Shown one piece after another: positions 34,240 through 42,869 of a DNA stretch of 64,000 nt. This DNA is from CALFMR01 sp035550595 (GTDB taxonomy: Bacteria; Acidobacteriota; Vicinamibacteria; Vicinamibacterales; SCN-69-37): positions 1-64,000 of the forward strand of contig DASZOV010000158.1 of assembly GCA_035550595.1 (NCBI GenBank), in the 5' to 3' direction. Both the position numbers and the translations under genes were made by a program. The first letter of the stretch is position 1, and the number at the start of each line of letters is the position of its first letter. The notes under the pieces are model-generated. The model had not been told where the DNA came from. It was given only the letters and a program-made list of their open reading frames with translations, and did no database searches.

Positions 34240-34305
34240 ATGCAGCGAGCGTACGGCATATACTTGATATTGTCAACTATCAAGAGTTTCAAGTATACTC
34301 GGCCC
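34240..34305. promoter_or_regulatory. Overlapping divergent promoters and operator between lon and the MarR gene
   Basis: A perfect inverted repeat CTTGATA-TTGTCAAC-TATCAAG occupies 34263-34284. On the plus strand TTGTCA (34270-34275) and TATACT (34294-34299) are 18 bases apart, and TATACT ends six bases before the GTG. On the minus strand TTGACA (34276-34271) and TACGCT (34253-34248) are 17 bases apart, leading to lon. Both -35 boxes lie in the palindrome, so one bound protein would block both promoters. Confidence 0.72.
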
Positions 34306-34725
34306 GTGACGGTGCGCGACAAGGACGCCTGTCGGGCCAGGGAGCTGCTGGTGCGGCTGTCGTTCGCCCAGCGCGGCGAGTTGCCGGCGCTCGCGGCGGA
34401 CCTGGATCTGTCGCCGGCGCAGTGTCACGTGCTGCACGTGATGGAGCCGGGGCATCCGGTGCCGATGCGGCGGCTGGCCGAGGCGCTGGCCTGCGACGCA
34501 TCGAACGTCACGGGCCTCGTCGACCGCCTCGAGTCGCGCGGCCTGGTCGAACGCCGCCCGTCACCCGAGGATCGCCGCGTCCGCGTCCTCGCCCTCACCC
34601 CCGACGGCACCCGCCTGCGCGCCATGCTCCAACGCCGCCTCACCAACCCGCCCGATCCGCTTCAACGCCTCTCGGCCGCCGAACGACGGACACTGATAGG
34701 GATCCTGGAGCGCCTGCTGGATTGA
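34306..34725 (+). CDS. MarR family transcriptional regulator
   Basis: A 139-residue winged-helix regulator. LSPAQCHVLHVMEPGHPVPM then RRLAEALACDASNVTGLVDR is the DNA-binding helix pair, and LVERRPSPEDRRVRVLALTP is the beta wing with the conserved DxRxxR pattern. It should bind the palindrome in its own upstream region and control itself and lon. GTG 34306 is chosen because the promoter's +1 falls on it; GTG 34312 is an alternative. No ligand-binding partner is visible. Confidence 0.88.
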   Translation: MTVRDKDACRARELLVRLSFAQRGELPALAADLDLSPAQCHVLHVMEPGHPVPMRRLAEALACDASNVTGLVDRLESRGLVERRPSPEDRRVRVLALTPDGTRLRAMLQRRLTNPPDPLQRLSAAERRTLIGILERLLD

Positions 34726-34757
34726 GGCAGGCGACAAAGGCAAAGGGCAGAATTAAA

Positions 34758-34840
34758 GAAGATGACACCGCGAGCCCCCGAGCGGAGCGAGGGCGGCGAA
34801 GCGCCGTAGCGTTGGGGGTGGGGCCCCAACGCACTGCAAA
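34758..34840. repeat. Intergenic repeat-like segment with GTTGGGG/CCCCAAC hairpin
   Basis: Between the convergent MarR and GH28 genes. It contains GAGCCCCCGAGCGGAGCGAG, then a hairpin CGTTGGGG/CCCCAACG (34810-34831, 6-base loop) and an A6 run at 34839. Read leftward, the A-run is a T-run before, not after, the hairpin, so it is not a standard terminator for either gene. No coding signal was seen here. Confidence 0.5.
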
Positions 34841-34899
34841 AAAGATGACTGGCCCTGCCGCCCAGACCTCGACGCAACGAAGAGAGCTGACAGGCCCCT

Positions 34900-36318
34900 C
34901 TATCCCCGCCCCGTCCGCGGCACCCCATTCACCCGCACGTTGGTGAACGTCAGATCCCGCACGCCCTGCAGGACGTCCGGCTCCGCAACGCCGTCGAACG
35001 TGCAGTCGATGATCCGCACGTCGGTGATGGGCGATCGGTCGTAGCCGCGCAGCAGCAACGCGTAGCGGCTCTTGCGGCTCGTGACGTCGCGGACTTCGAT
35101 GTCGCGGACGACGGGCGTGTAGGGTCCTGCGTCGCCCTCTTCATAGAAGAAGTCCGCCGCGACGACGGCCTCGGCGACCTGGCCGACGGTGATGTCGCGC
35201 AGGTAGACGTGCTCGATCGTTCCGCCGCGCACCGAGTTCGTCTTGAGGCGCAGCACGCGGTCGAGCCGCGGGCTGTCCATGCGACAGCGTTCGGCGTAGA
35301 TGTTCCGCGCGCCGCCCGAGATCTCGCTGCCGATCGTCACGCCGCCGTGTCCGTCCTTCATCACGCAGTCGCGGATGACGATGTCCTCCACCGGCGTGTG
35401 CAGCCGCCGGCCGTCGTCGTTGCGGCCCGACTTGATCGCGATGCAGTCGTCGCCCGTGTCGAACGTGCAGCGGTCGATGAGGACGCCGCGGCACGACTCC
35501 GGATCGCAGCCGTCGTTGTTCGGGCCATGACTCGAGATGGTCACGCCGCGCACGATGACGTTCGTCGAGAGCACCGGGTGGATTTCCCACATCGGCGAGT
35601 TGACGATCGTGACGTCTTCGATGAGGACGTTGCGGCAGCGGTACGGCTGGATGAAGTTCGGTCGCAGGTAATGGCCCTCACCGAAGACGCGTTCGGCAAC
35701 GGGCACGCCGCGGACGGACATCTGCTGCAGCCGCGCCCGGTCGTCGGCGCCGGCTGGTGCGCCGGGCGCGCGTCCCGCGTTCTTCCATGGCCACCAGTGC
35801 TCCGCGTCCGCCTGCCCATCGAGCGTGCCGTGCCCGGTGACGGCGACGTTCTCGGCGTCGATTGCGTAGATGAACGGCGAGTAGTTCATCAGCTCCACGC
35901 CCTCGAACCGCGTGAAGACGGCCGGCAGGTACGCGCGCGGATCCTGCACGAACTTCAGCGTCGCGCCGTCCTCGAGATGGAGATCGACGCGGCTCGCGAG
36001 GTGGATCGCGCCCGTCAGGAACGTGCCCGTCGGCACGACGACGTGTCCACCGCCGGCCGACGAACAGGCCTGGATGGCACGCGCAATCGCCGTCGTCGCG
36101 TCCGCGCGTCCATCAGCGACGGCGCCGTACTCGGTGATGTCGAAGCGCCGATCCGGGAAGATGGGCGGGCGGATATTCTCGAGAATCGCGTCGATCGCGC
36201 CCCACCCCGCAGCGGAACGCGGCGCCGTCTGACTCGCGAACGCGCGACCGCGCCCCACGAGCGCGACACCGGCCGCCGACGCGGCGGCCACGAGAAACGT
36301 CCGGCGATCGACAGGCAT
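34900..36318 (-). CDS. Polygalacturonase-like glycoside hydrolase (GH28), Tat-exported
   Basis: A 472-residue exported pectinase-like enzyme. The start MPVDRRTFLVAAASAAG is a twin-arginine-like signal (ATG 36318). The parallel beta-helix carries the GH28 active-site motifs: GPNNDGCDPESC (Asp), FDTGDDCIAIKSG (two Asp), GHGGVTIGSE (His) and, late, RLKTNSVRGG (Arg-x-Lys-like). All catalytic residues appear present. It should hydrolyse polygalacturonan or rhamnogalacturonan outside the cell, giving sugar acids that the MFS carrier at 23088 might import (inference). Confidence 0.92.
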   Translation of the reverse strand: MPVDRRTFLVAAASAAGVALVGRGRAFASQTAPRSAAGWGAIDAILENIRPPIFPDRRFDITEYGAVADGRADATTAIARAIQACSSAGGGHVVVPTGTFLTGAIHLASRVDLHLEDGATLKFVQDPRAYLPAVFTRFEGVELMNYSPFIYAIDAENVAVTGHGTLDGQADAEHWWPWKNAGRAPGAPAGADDRARLQQMSVRGVPVAERVFGEGHYLRPNFIQPYRCRNVLIEDVTIVNSPMWEIHPVLSTNVIVRGVTISSHGPNNDGCDPESCRGVLIDRCTFDTGDDCIAIKSGRNDDGRRLHTPVEDIVIRDCVMKDGHGGVTIGSEISGGARNIYAERCRMDSPRLDRVLRLKTNSVRGGTIEHVYLRDITVGQVAEAVVAADFFYEEGDAGPYTPVVRDIEVRDVTSRKSRYALLLRGYDRSPITDVRIIDCTFDGVAEPDVLQGVRDLTFTNVRVNGVPRTGRG

Positions 36319-36423
36319 CGACGCGCCGATGATACGTCGAACCGCGGCGGCGCTGAGACGTGGCGTGGCGCGGCGCGGCGCGGCGCGGCGCATTCTGGTG
36401 GGGCAGTGCTGGTGAACGCCCGA

Positions 36424-36429
36424 TATAAT
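36424..36429 (+). promoter_or_regulatory. -10 hexamer for the DoxX gene
   Basis: A consensus TATAAT ends six bases before the ATG at 36436. No ribosome-binding site is present. A leaderless mRNA is inferred. Confidence 0.6.
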
Positions 36430-36435
36430 CCGGTC

Positions 36436-36831
36436 ATGTCTCGTCACTGGTCGTCGTACTTCCTCAGCCTGCTGCGGATCGTCGCGGCGGCGTCGTTCAT
36501 GACGCACGGCACGCAGAAGCTTTTCGGCATGCCGCCGATGGGTGGCGGGATGACGATCCCGCTGATGTCGCAATTCGGTGTGGCCGGCATCCTCGAGACG
36601 TTCGGTGGACTGCTGCTGCTCGTGGGCCTGTTCAGCCGGCCGGTCGCGTTCATCCTGGCTGGCGAAATGGCGTTCGCCTTTTTCCAGGCGCACTTTCCGC
36701 GCGCGTTCCTGCCCATCGTCAACGGCGGCGAACCGGCCGTGCTCTACTGCTTCATCTGGCTGTACGTCTTCGCCGCGGGCCCCGGCCCGTTGAGCCTCGA
36801 CGCGCTGTTCGGACGCGGCAAACGACGATAG
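36436..36831 (+). CDS. DoxX family membrane protein
   Basis: A 131-residue protein with four membrane helices. LSLLRIVAAASFMTHGTQKL and FGGLLLLVGLFSRPVAFILA are the two typical DoxX segments, and GEMAFAFFQAHFPRAFLPIV is the third with its conserved polar pair. DoxX proteins occur with terminal oxidases or peroxide defence and their reaction is not settled. The gene has its own consensus -10 box and is divergent from the GH28 gene, 117 bp apart. The next gene (36888) is in the same direction, 56 bp away. Confidence 0.9.
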   Translation: MSRHWSSYFLSLLRIVAAASFMTHGTQKLFGMPPMGGGMTIPLMSQFGVAGILETFGGLLLLVGLFSRPVAFILAGEMAFAFFQAHFPRAFLPIVNGGEPAVLYCFIWLYVFAAGPGPLSLDALFGRGKRR

Positions 36832-36887
36832 ATTTTCGCTGACGAGCCGATAAGATCCGAAGACGCGGCCTGCGCGTTTTCACTCTT

Positions 36888-37778
36888 ATGAAGTTGCTCG
36901 TTTTTTCCGTTTTCGCCGTCCTCACCCTGTCGGCCTGCGACCAGTTGAACTCGTCGCCGACCGAACCGGCTGGTCCGCTGCAGGGCAGTTCGGTCAGCTA
37001 CACCGCCATCGGCGCGAGCGACGCGGCCGGCGTCGGCAGCAGCGCGCCGTGCGTGCCGTTCACGCCGTGTTCCAACGGCATGGGCTACGTGCCCGATCTC
37101 GTCCGCAGTTTCCAGGGCGCCGGCAAACAGGTGACGCTCCTGAACCTCGGTGTGCCGGGCACGGTCCTGAACAAGGAGATCCAGGACCTCGGCAACTCCC
37201 TTGATTCCGGGTCGTCCGGGTTCCCCGGGATCGAAGGCAGCATTCCGTCGAACTTCGTCGACAACCAGGCGCCGCTCGTCGCAAAGGACTCGACGCTCGT
37301 CACGGTCTTCGCCGGCGGCAACGACGCGAACATCATCGGCCGCGCGCTCGAGGCGGGCCTGGGCGGCAGCGATCCACAGACGTACGTGACGAAGCTCATC
37401 GCCGACTTCGGCCGCGACGCCAAGGCGCTCGTCGCAACCGTCCAGAGTCGCGCGCCGCAGGCGCGCATCGTCGTGTTGAACCTGCCGAACCTGGCCGCGC
37501 TGCCGTACGCGGCCGGCTACTCGCGGAGCGACAAGGCGGCGCTCCAGGAAATTGCGGTCGGCCTGTCGGCGCAGTTGAACGCGCTCACGTCGACCGGCGC
37601 GCTCGTCATCGACGTGATGTGCGACGCGGCGTTCTATCAGCCCAGCCTGTTCTCGTCGGACGGCTTCCATCCGAACGATGCCGGGTACGCGCGCATGGCG
37701 TCGGTCATCTATCCGGTCGCGTCCGCGGGCATCGCCCCGGTGCCGCAGGCGAGCTGCGCGCAGATGCACGTCTATTGA
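36888..37778 (+). CDS. SGNH/GDSL-type lipoprotein hydrolase
   Basis: A 296-residue lipoprotein. LLVFSVFAVLTLSAC is a lipoprotein signal with the Cys at residue 17. The SGNH blocks are clear: YTAIGASDAAGVG (Ser), NLGVPGTVL (Gly), VFAGGNDANI (Asn) and SDGFHPNDAGYARMA (Asp and His). It is an esterase or acyl hydrolase at the cell surface. A Cys pair (CVPFTPC) after the Ser block may form a disulfide. Its substrate is unknown. A -10-like TAAGAT near 36853 may serve it. Confidence 0.9.
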   Translation: MKLLVFSVFAVLTLSACDQLNSSPTEPAGPLQGSSVSYTAIGASDAAGVGSSAPCVPFTPCSNGMGYVPDLVRSFQGAGKQVTLLNLGVPGTVLNKEIQDLGNSLDSGSSGFPGIEGSIPSNFVDNQAPLVAKDSTLVTVFAGGNDANIIGRALEAGLGGSDPQTYVTKLIADFGRDAKALVATVQSRAPQARIVVLNLPNLAALPYAAGYSRSDKAALQEIAVGLSAQLNALTSTGALVIDVMCDAAFYQPSLFSSDGFHPNDAGYARMASVIYPVASAGIAPVPQASCAQMHVY

Positions 37779-37782
37779 CGTC

Positions 37783-38277
37783 ATGGCCGGCGACGCGATC
37801 CGCATCGAACCGGCGACCGAGCGCGACGTGCCCGTCGTGCTGTCGCTCATTCGCGCGCTCGCCGACTACGAAAAGCTGAGCGATGCCGTCATCGCGACCG
37901 AGGACGATCTGCGCCGGTCGCTCTTCGGCGACGGCGCCCGCGCGCACGTCGTGATCGCGTACCTCGGCGACACGGCGGCGGGCTTCGCCGTCTGGTTCCA
38001 CAACTACTCGACGTTCCTCGGCAAGGCCGGCGTGTACCTCGAAGATCTCTTCGTGCGCCCCGAATATCGCCGGCGCGGCATCGGCCGGCGGCTCCTGGTG
38101 CATCTGGCGCGGCTGGCCGTCGATCGTGAGTGCGGCCGCATGGAATGGTCGGTGCTCGGCTGGAACGAGACCGCCATTCGCCTGTATCGATCGGTCGGCG
38201 CTCGTCCGATGCACGAGTGGACGGTCTTCCGCCTGACCGACGACGCGCTCGCGCGGCTGGCGGATGAGATGGACTGA
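37783..38277 (+). CDS. GNAT N-acetyltransferase (diamine/thialysine type)
   Basis: A 164-residue acetyltransferase. FAVWFHNYSTFLGKAGVYLE then DLFVRPEYRRRGIGRRLLVH is the signature of the spermidine/spermine and thialysine N-acetyltransferase-like group, with a full RRRGIG acetyl-CoA loop; NETAIRLYRSVGA is motif B. It may acetylate polyamines or amino-acid side chains. The ATG at 37783 lies four bases after the upstream stop, so it is probably co-transcribed with the lipoprotein gene. It ends before a TTCGAA repeat. Confidence 0.88.
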   Translation: MAGDAIRIEPATERDVPVVLSLIRALADYEKLSDAVIATEDDLRRSLFGDGARAHVVIAYLGDTAAGFAVWFHNYSTFLGKAGVYLEDLFVRPEYRRRGIGRRLLVHLARLAVDRECGRMEWSVLGWNETAIRLYRSVGARPMHEWTVFRLTDDALARLADEMD

Positions 38278-38286
38278 GCGCTCGAC

Positions 38287-38337
38287 AACTTCGAATTTCG
38301 AACTTCGAACTTCGAACAGAGGGGGCGCCTTCGGCGC
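38287..38337 (-). repeat. Composite repeat: GCGCC hairpin plus TTCGAA array
   Basis: Array of TTCGAA units (38287-38317) and hairpin GCGCC-TTC-GGCGC (38325-38337). On the minus strand the hairpin begins 7 bases after the M16 stop codon, then the array follows. It separates two convergent genes. Confidence 0.75.
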
Positions 38338-38343
38338 GTCTCT

Positions 38344-41226
38344 TCAGTTTGCGCCGCTCGCCGCGGGTGCGCTCGTCAACGCCGGGAACAGCTTCACCTG
38401 GACGAAGTTGCTCGTGTCCAGATACTGGCGCGCGGCGTCCTGGATCATCGTCGCGTCGATCTTTTTGTAGAAGTCCGCGAGGCCGAACAGGTCCCGCAGC
38501 CCCTCGCCGTACTCGTACCGCGCCGCGATCTCCCGCAGGAAGAATCCGTTCTCCCGCGCGCTCGTCTCGTAGTCGCGCAGGAACGTCTCGCGGACGTCGG
38601 TGACAGCGCTGGCCGACGGTCCGTTCGTCTTCATGGCTTCGATCTCCTGGAACACGCGCGTGACGAGGGCGTTCGTGCGGTCCGGGCTCGATCCGAACGC
38701 GATCGAGACCGTGTAGCGTTCGATGGGAATCTTCCCGTAGCCGGCCGAGACGCTGACGTTGTACGTGCCGCCGAGATCTTCGCGGAGCGTCTCGCGCAGT
38801 CGCGACTCGAGCGCCATGGCCATGGCTCGGATCGCAACGCGATGCGCCTGGTCGTACTGGAACGGCCCGTGGAACACGATCGCCGTGCGGCTCTTCGGCT
38901 CGATGCCCTTCCGCACCTCGCGCATGACGACGCCGTCGGCCGCATGCACGCCGACGTCCTTCCACGTCTCGTCGCCGTGCGTCGACGGCAGCGACGCCAC
39001 GTAGCGTTCGACGAACGGCCGGAGCGCGGCCGGATCGAACGCGCCGACGAACACGAACGTGAACCGGCTGGCGTCGCTGAACCGCGCGCGGTAGAACGTC
39101 ATCGACTTCTGCAGATCCATCTGATCGATCCGCTCGGGCGTCATCGGCTGCATGCGCGGATGGTCGCGCCAGAGCGCGGAGGTGAGCGCCTCGTTGAACG
39201 CGAAGTCCGGCTGCGCGCTCTGGTTGGCGAGCGCCGCCCGCGTCTGCGATTGCAGGACGCCGAAGATGGCCGGATCCGCTCGCGGCGCCGTGAACCGCAG
39301 GTAGAGGAGCTGGAACATCGTCTCCAGATCTTTCGGCGACGCCCCACCGCTCAGGCCCTCGTCCACGTCCCCGATGTACGGCGAGGCGGACGCGGCCTTG
39401 CCCGTCAACACCTTCTGCAGATCGATCGCGCTGAACGTCCCGACGCCGCCGGCGGCGACGACGCTCGCGGCTGTGCTGGCTGGAATGTAGTCCGCGTCGC
39501 TCGCAAGCGACGTCCCGCCGAGGCTGAACGCGCGGAACAGCACTTCGTCCTGCTTGAACGTCGTCGGCTTGAGGATGACCCTGGCGCCGTTCGACAGCGT
39601 CCATTCCGTGACGCCGTACTCCGGCTCGGTCTTCGTCGAGACGATCGAGCCCGGAGTGGGCGCGGATGCCAGGAGCGGCTGTGACGTCACTGTGTCCGTG
39701 TAGGCGGTCAGCGTCTTGTTCACGACGCCGGTCATGACCGCCGCCAACTGCGCCTCGGTGGGCATCGTCACGCCGGACTTCTCGGGCGCGCTCACGAGGA
39801 CGACGCGGTTGCCGTCGGGCGCCCAGGTCTTGGCGAGCGCGTTGACGTCGGCGAGCGTGATGCCCGGCAGGAAGCGCTGATAGAGCGCGTTCTCGTACAC
39901 GATGCCCGGGATCGGTTCGCCCGTGCTGAAGTTGCGGATGTACTCCGCCGCCAGATCGGCCGAGTCCTCGTCGTCGCGTTGCGCCACGGCGCGTTCGAGA
40001 CTGCGCGCGACGTCGGCCTTGATGCGATCGAGCTCGGTCTGGGTGAAGCCGAACCGTGCGACGCGCTCGGACTCGGTGAAGATCGCGTCCAGGCCGGCGA
40101 CGGCGCCGCCGTCCGGAACCACGGCGCTCAACGTCGTCGCGTCCGCCGTGCGCACGAGCGAACCTTGTCCAACGCTCGCGCCGAGGAACGGCGCGTTTGG
40201 TTTCTGCGCGATCTCACCGAGGCGCGCGTTGAGCATCGCCGAATATAGGCCCTCGACGATTTGTCGGCGGTAGGCGCCCACCGTCGATTGATCGCGGGCC
40301 GGCCCGAGGTGATAGACCGACACGCTCGTCGTCCGCGCCTCGGGATCGCTGGCGATGGCGTAAGACGTCCCCGCGTGATCGGGCACGTCGTATTTCGGCC
40401 GCGGCCGTTCGTTCGGTGGATTGGTCAGCGCGCCGAAGTGCGCGCGGATCTGCCGTTCCATTGCCGCCGGGTCGAAGTCGCCGACGGCAACGACGGCCAT
40501 GAGGTCCGGGCGGTACCAATCCTTGTAGAACTGCACCAGCCGCTCGGGTGGGAAGTGCTGGACGATGTCCATCTGGCCGATGGGCAGCCGATTCGCGTAG
40601 CGCGAGCCCTGGAGCAGGACGGGGAACTGCTTGTCCTGCAGCCGCGCGCCCGCGCCGCGGCCGAGCCGCCATTCCTCGGTGATGACGCCGCGCTCCTTGT
40701 CGATCTCCACGGGATCGAACGTCACCGCGTGCGCCCAGTCCTCGAGGATGAGAAGCGACCGGTCGATGACCTCGGCGCGATCGGTCGGGATCTGGAGCAT
40801 GTAGACCGTCTCGTCGAAGCTCGTGAACGCGTTCACGCTCGGCCCGAAGCGCATGCCGATCGACTGCATGAAGTTGATGATGTCGAGCTTCGGAAAGTGC
40901 GCCGTGCCGTTGAACGCCATGTGCTCGACGACGTGTGCGAGTCCCCGCTGGTCATCGTCTTCGAGCACCGAGCCGGCGTTGACGACGAGCCGCAGCTCGG
41001 CGCGCTGTTCGGGCTTGTGATTCACGCGAATGTAGTAGCGCAGGCCGTTCGGCAGCGTGCCGGTCGTGATGCGGGTATCGACGGGGATCGTCGCGTCGAG
41101 GGGCGCGGTCGCCGGGTCGGTGGCGACGACCGCGGCCGGCGTGGGCGTCTGGATCGGACGCGCGAACACGTACGCGGTGCTGGCGGCGGCAAGGCCCAGC
41201 GCAAGGGCGAGCGGACGAACGGTCAT
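38344..41226 (-). CDS. M16 family zinc metalloprotease, periplasmic
   Basis: A 960-residue protein with an N-terminal signal (ALALGLAAASTAYVFA). The inverted zinc motif HVVEH is at residues 98-102, and the downstream acid appears in KERGVITEEW, so the first M16 domain is active-type. A second, inactive-looking M16 half covers the C-terminal half (TEWTLSNGARVILKPTTFKQ). This is the pitrilysin/PqqL-like double-domain layout and normal length. It should degrade peptides in the periplasm. The gene stands alone between two convergent neighbours and ends at a hairpin repeat. Confidence 0.92.
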   Translation of the reverse strand: MTVRPLALALGLAAASTAYVFARPIQTPTPAAVVATDPATAPLDATIPVDTRITTGTLPNGLRYYIRVNHKPEQRAELRLVVNAGSVLEDDDQRGLAHVVEHMAFNGTAHFPKLDIINFMQSIGMRFGPSVNAFTSFDETVYMLQIPTDRAEVIDRSLLILEDWAHAVTFDPVEIDKERGVITEEWRLGRGAGARLQDKQFPVLLQGSRYANRLPIGQMDIVQHFPPERLVQFYKDWYRPDLMAVVAVGDFDPAAMERQIRAHFGALTNPPNERPRPKYDVPDHAGTSYAIASDPEARTTSVSVYHLGPARDQSTVGAYRRQIVEGLYSAMLNARLGEIAQKPNAPFLGASVGQGSLVRTADATTLSAVVPDGGAVAGLDAIFTESERVARFGFTQTELDRIKADVARSLERAVAQRDDEDSADLAAEYIRNFSTGEPIPGIVYENALYQRFLPGITLADVNALAKTWAPDGNRVVLVSAPEKSGVTMPTEAQLAAVMTGVVNKTLTAYTDTVTSQPLLASAPTPGSIVSTKTEPEYGVTEWTLSNGARVILKPTTFKQDEVLFRAFSLGGTSLASDADYIPASTAASVVAAGGVGTFSAIDLQKVLTGKAASASPYIGDVDEGLSGGASPKDLETMFQLLYLRFTAPRADPAIFGVLQSQTRAALANQSAQPDFAFNEALTSALWRDHPRMQPMTPERIDQMDLQKSMTFYRARFSDASRFTFVFVGAFDPAALRPFVERYVASLPSTHGDETWKDVGVHAADGVVMREVRKGIEPKSRTAIVFHGPFQYDQAHRVAIRAMAMALESRLRETLREDLGGTYNVSVSAGYGKIPIERYTVSIAFGSSPDRTNALVTRVFQEIEAMKTNGPSASAVTDVRETFLRDYETSARENGFFLREIAARYEYGEGLRDLFGLADFYKKIDATMIQDAARQYLDTSNFVQVKLFPALTSAPAASGAN

Positions 41227-41426
41227 GAACGTGTCCTCGCGGCGTCGGGCGCGCGGACGGGCGCGCGGCGGTTGATCCGGATTATCCGGCCGCCTGTGAT
41301 CGCGGTCAATTCACGCGGGCGCGCGATGACGCGTGATGCGACAATGAAGACGCGCTCGCGGATCCCGCGGAGCGAGCGGCGGCGTGTCTCCCCGGCGCGA
41401 CTTCGGAACACGCGGCAGGAGGCACC

Positions 41427-41669
41427 ATGGCCAAGTACGGCAAGAAGGCATCTCAGAAGGTCGAACGCGCCATGCACGAGGAGAAGCGCGGCACGTTGAA
41501 GAGCGGGCGATCGGGCAAGAAGGTCACGAGCCGCAAGCAGGCGATTGCCATCGGTCTGTCCGAGGCACGCAAGGCCGGCGCGAAGGTGCCGAGCCGCGGC
41601 GCGTCGAAGCGCGCGGGCTCGTCGACGTCGAAGACGTCGCGGTCGTCGCGCACGTCGCGGAAGAAGTAG
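41427..41669 (+). CDS. Small basic protein (DUF6496-like)
   Basis: An 80-residue, strongly basic protein (KKASQKVERAMHEEKRGTL then SGKKVTSRKQAIAIGLSEAR) ending in a Ser/Arg/Lys-rich tail. The KVTSRKQAIAIGLSEARKAG core matches a widespread small-protein family of unknown function; the tail suggests nucleic-acid contact. AGGAGG lies seven bases before the ATG. It lies eight bases before the GTG of the cyclotransferase gene, so co-transcription is likely, though no functional link is known. Confidence 0.82.
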   Translation: MAKYGKKASQKVERAMHEEKRGTLKSGRSGKKVTSRKQAIAIGLSEARKAGAKVPSRGASKRAGSSTSKTSRSSRTSRKK

Positions 41670-41676
41670 ATCGGTC

Positions 41677-42462
41677 GTGCGCGCGGTCCTGTGGGTGCTC
41701 GCGGCCGTCGTCGCCATCGCGGCCAGCGTCGAGGGCCGCGCGCAGCACATCCCCCTCCCGGCTCCCGCCTCTTACGGGTATCGCGTCGTCGCCAGCCATC
41801 CCCACGACTCGAATGCGTTCACCCAAGGGCTCGTCTACCGCGACGGCGTCCTCTACGAGAGCACGGGGCTCCAGGGCCGCTCGTCGCTCCGGAAGGTCGA
41901 GCTCGCGACCGGCCGTGTGCTGCAGGAGCGCCGCGTCGCGTCGGCATACTTCGCCGAGGGGCTGACCGACTGGCGCGGACGGCTCATCCAGCTCACCTGG
42001 CAGTCGAACGTCGCGTTCGTGTACGACCTGGCCACGTTCGCGCCCCTGCGCACGTTTTCGTACGAGGGCGAAGGCTGGGGCCTGACGCACGATCGCACGC
42101 GGCTCATCATGAGCGACGGCACCGCGGACCTGCGGTTCCTCGATCCGACGACGTTCCGTGAGACGAAGCGCGTCACCGTGCGCGACCGCGGCGAGCCCGT
42201 CAGCGAGCTGAACGAGCTCGAGATGGTGAAAGGCGAGATCTTCGCCAACGTGTGGCAGACCGATCGCATCTGCCGCATCGATCCCGCCACGGGTCGCGTC
42301 GTCGGATGGATCGATCTCAGCGGGTTGTTGCCGCCGGCCGAACGTGCCGGCGTCGACGTGCTCAACGGCATCGCGTACGACGAGGCGCACGATCGCCTGT
42401 TCGTCACCGGCAAGCTCTGGCCCGCGCTGTTCGAGATCGCGCTCGAGCGGCGGCTGCGGTGA
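41677..42462 (+). CDS. Glutaminyl-peptide cyclotransferase (plant/bacterial type)
   Basis: A 261-residue exported enzyme. A signal (VLWVLAAVVAIAASVEGRAQ) is followed by the beta-propeller of the PF05096 group: HPHDSNAFTQGLVYRDGVLY, ESTGLQGRSSLRKV, LTWQSNVAFVYD, the core GEGWGLTHD, and LNELEMVKGEIFANVWQTD near the end. It converts N-terminal Gln to pyroglutamate in secreted peptides and proteins. The start is GTG 41677, which places the signal right at the N-terminus. It overlaps the next gene by four bases (GTGA). Confidence 0.9.
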   Translation: MRAVLWVLAAVVAIAASVEGRAQHIPLPAPASYGYRVVASHPHDSNAFTQGLVYRDGVLYESTGLQGRSSLRKVELATGRVLQERRVASAYFAEGLTDWRGRLIQLTWQSNVAFVYDLATFAPLRTFSYEGEGWGLTHDRTRLIMSDGTADLRFLDPTTFRETKRVTVRDRGEPVSELNELEMVKGEIFANVWQTDRICRIDPATGRVVGWIDLSGLLPPAERAGVDVLNGIAYDEAHDRLFVTGKLWPALFEIALERRLR

Positions 42463-42869
42463 GCCAGGACGCCGTGCCTGGCGCTGGAACGACCGCCCTT
42501 CGCGTCGTCATCGCGATCCTGCTCATCGGCGAGAGCCTGCTGACCGGCACGTGGATCGCGGCGCGGCTGCCCGTGCTCGCTGCGTATCCGATCACAGTCG
42601 TCGGCCTGGTCGTCGTGCGCGGGCTCGTCGGGGCGTGGCAGTTCGCCGGTGGCTACGTGCTGCTCGTCCGTCGCGGCCATCCCGCCGGCGCCGAGCTCGC
42701 GGCCTGGTCGCTCATCGCGTCGGCCGTGCTGCTCACGATCGAGCTCGGCGCCGAGCTCTCGCCGAGCAGCCTCTTTCCGTCCTATCGTTGGCCCGTCATC
42801 GGCGCGTACTGGGCGTACGCGATCGCCGCGTGGTGGTGGATCCGGCGTCGAGCCGCATCGCCGCGATGA
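42459..42869 (+). CDS. Small multi-pass membrane protein, function unknown
   Basis: A 136-residue hydrophobic protein with about four membrane helices (VVIAILLIGESLLTGTWIAA, PITVVGLVVVRGLVGAWQFA, AAWSLIASAVLLTIEL, GAYWAYAIAAWWWIRR). I do not recognise a family. Its GTG overlaps the cyclotransferase stop, so it is coupled to that gene. The last 74 bases overlap the LysR gene tail to tail. The topology would place a short Arg-rich C-terminus in the cytoplasm. Confidence 0.75.
   Translation: MSQDAVPGAGTTALRVVIAILLIGESLLTGTWIAARLPVLAAYPITVVGLVVVRGLVGAWQFAGGYVLLVRRGHPAGAELAAWSLIASAVLLTIELGAELSPSSLFPSYRWPVIGAYWAYAIAAWWWIRRRAASPR

Noticed and set aside
34758..34840. Intrinsic terminator for the MarR gene
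   Set aside because: The hairpin is followed on the plus strand by an A-run, not a T-run; on the minus strand the T-run precedes the stem.
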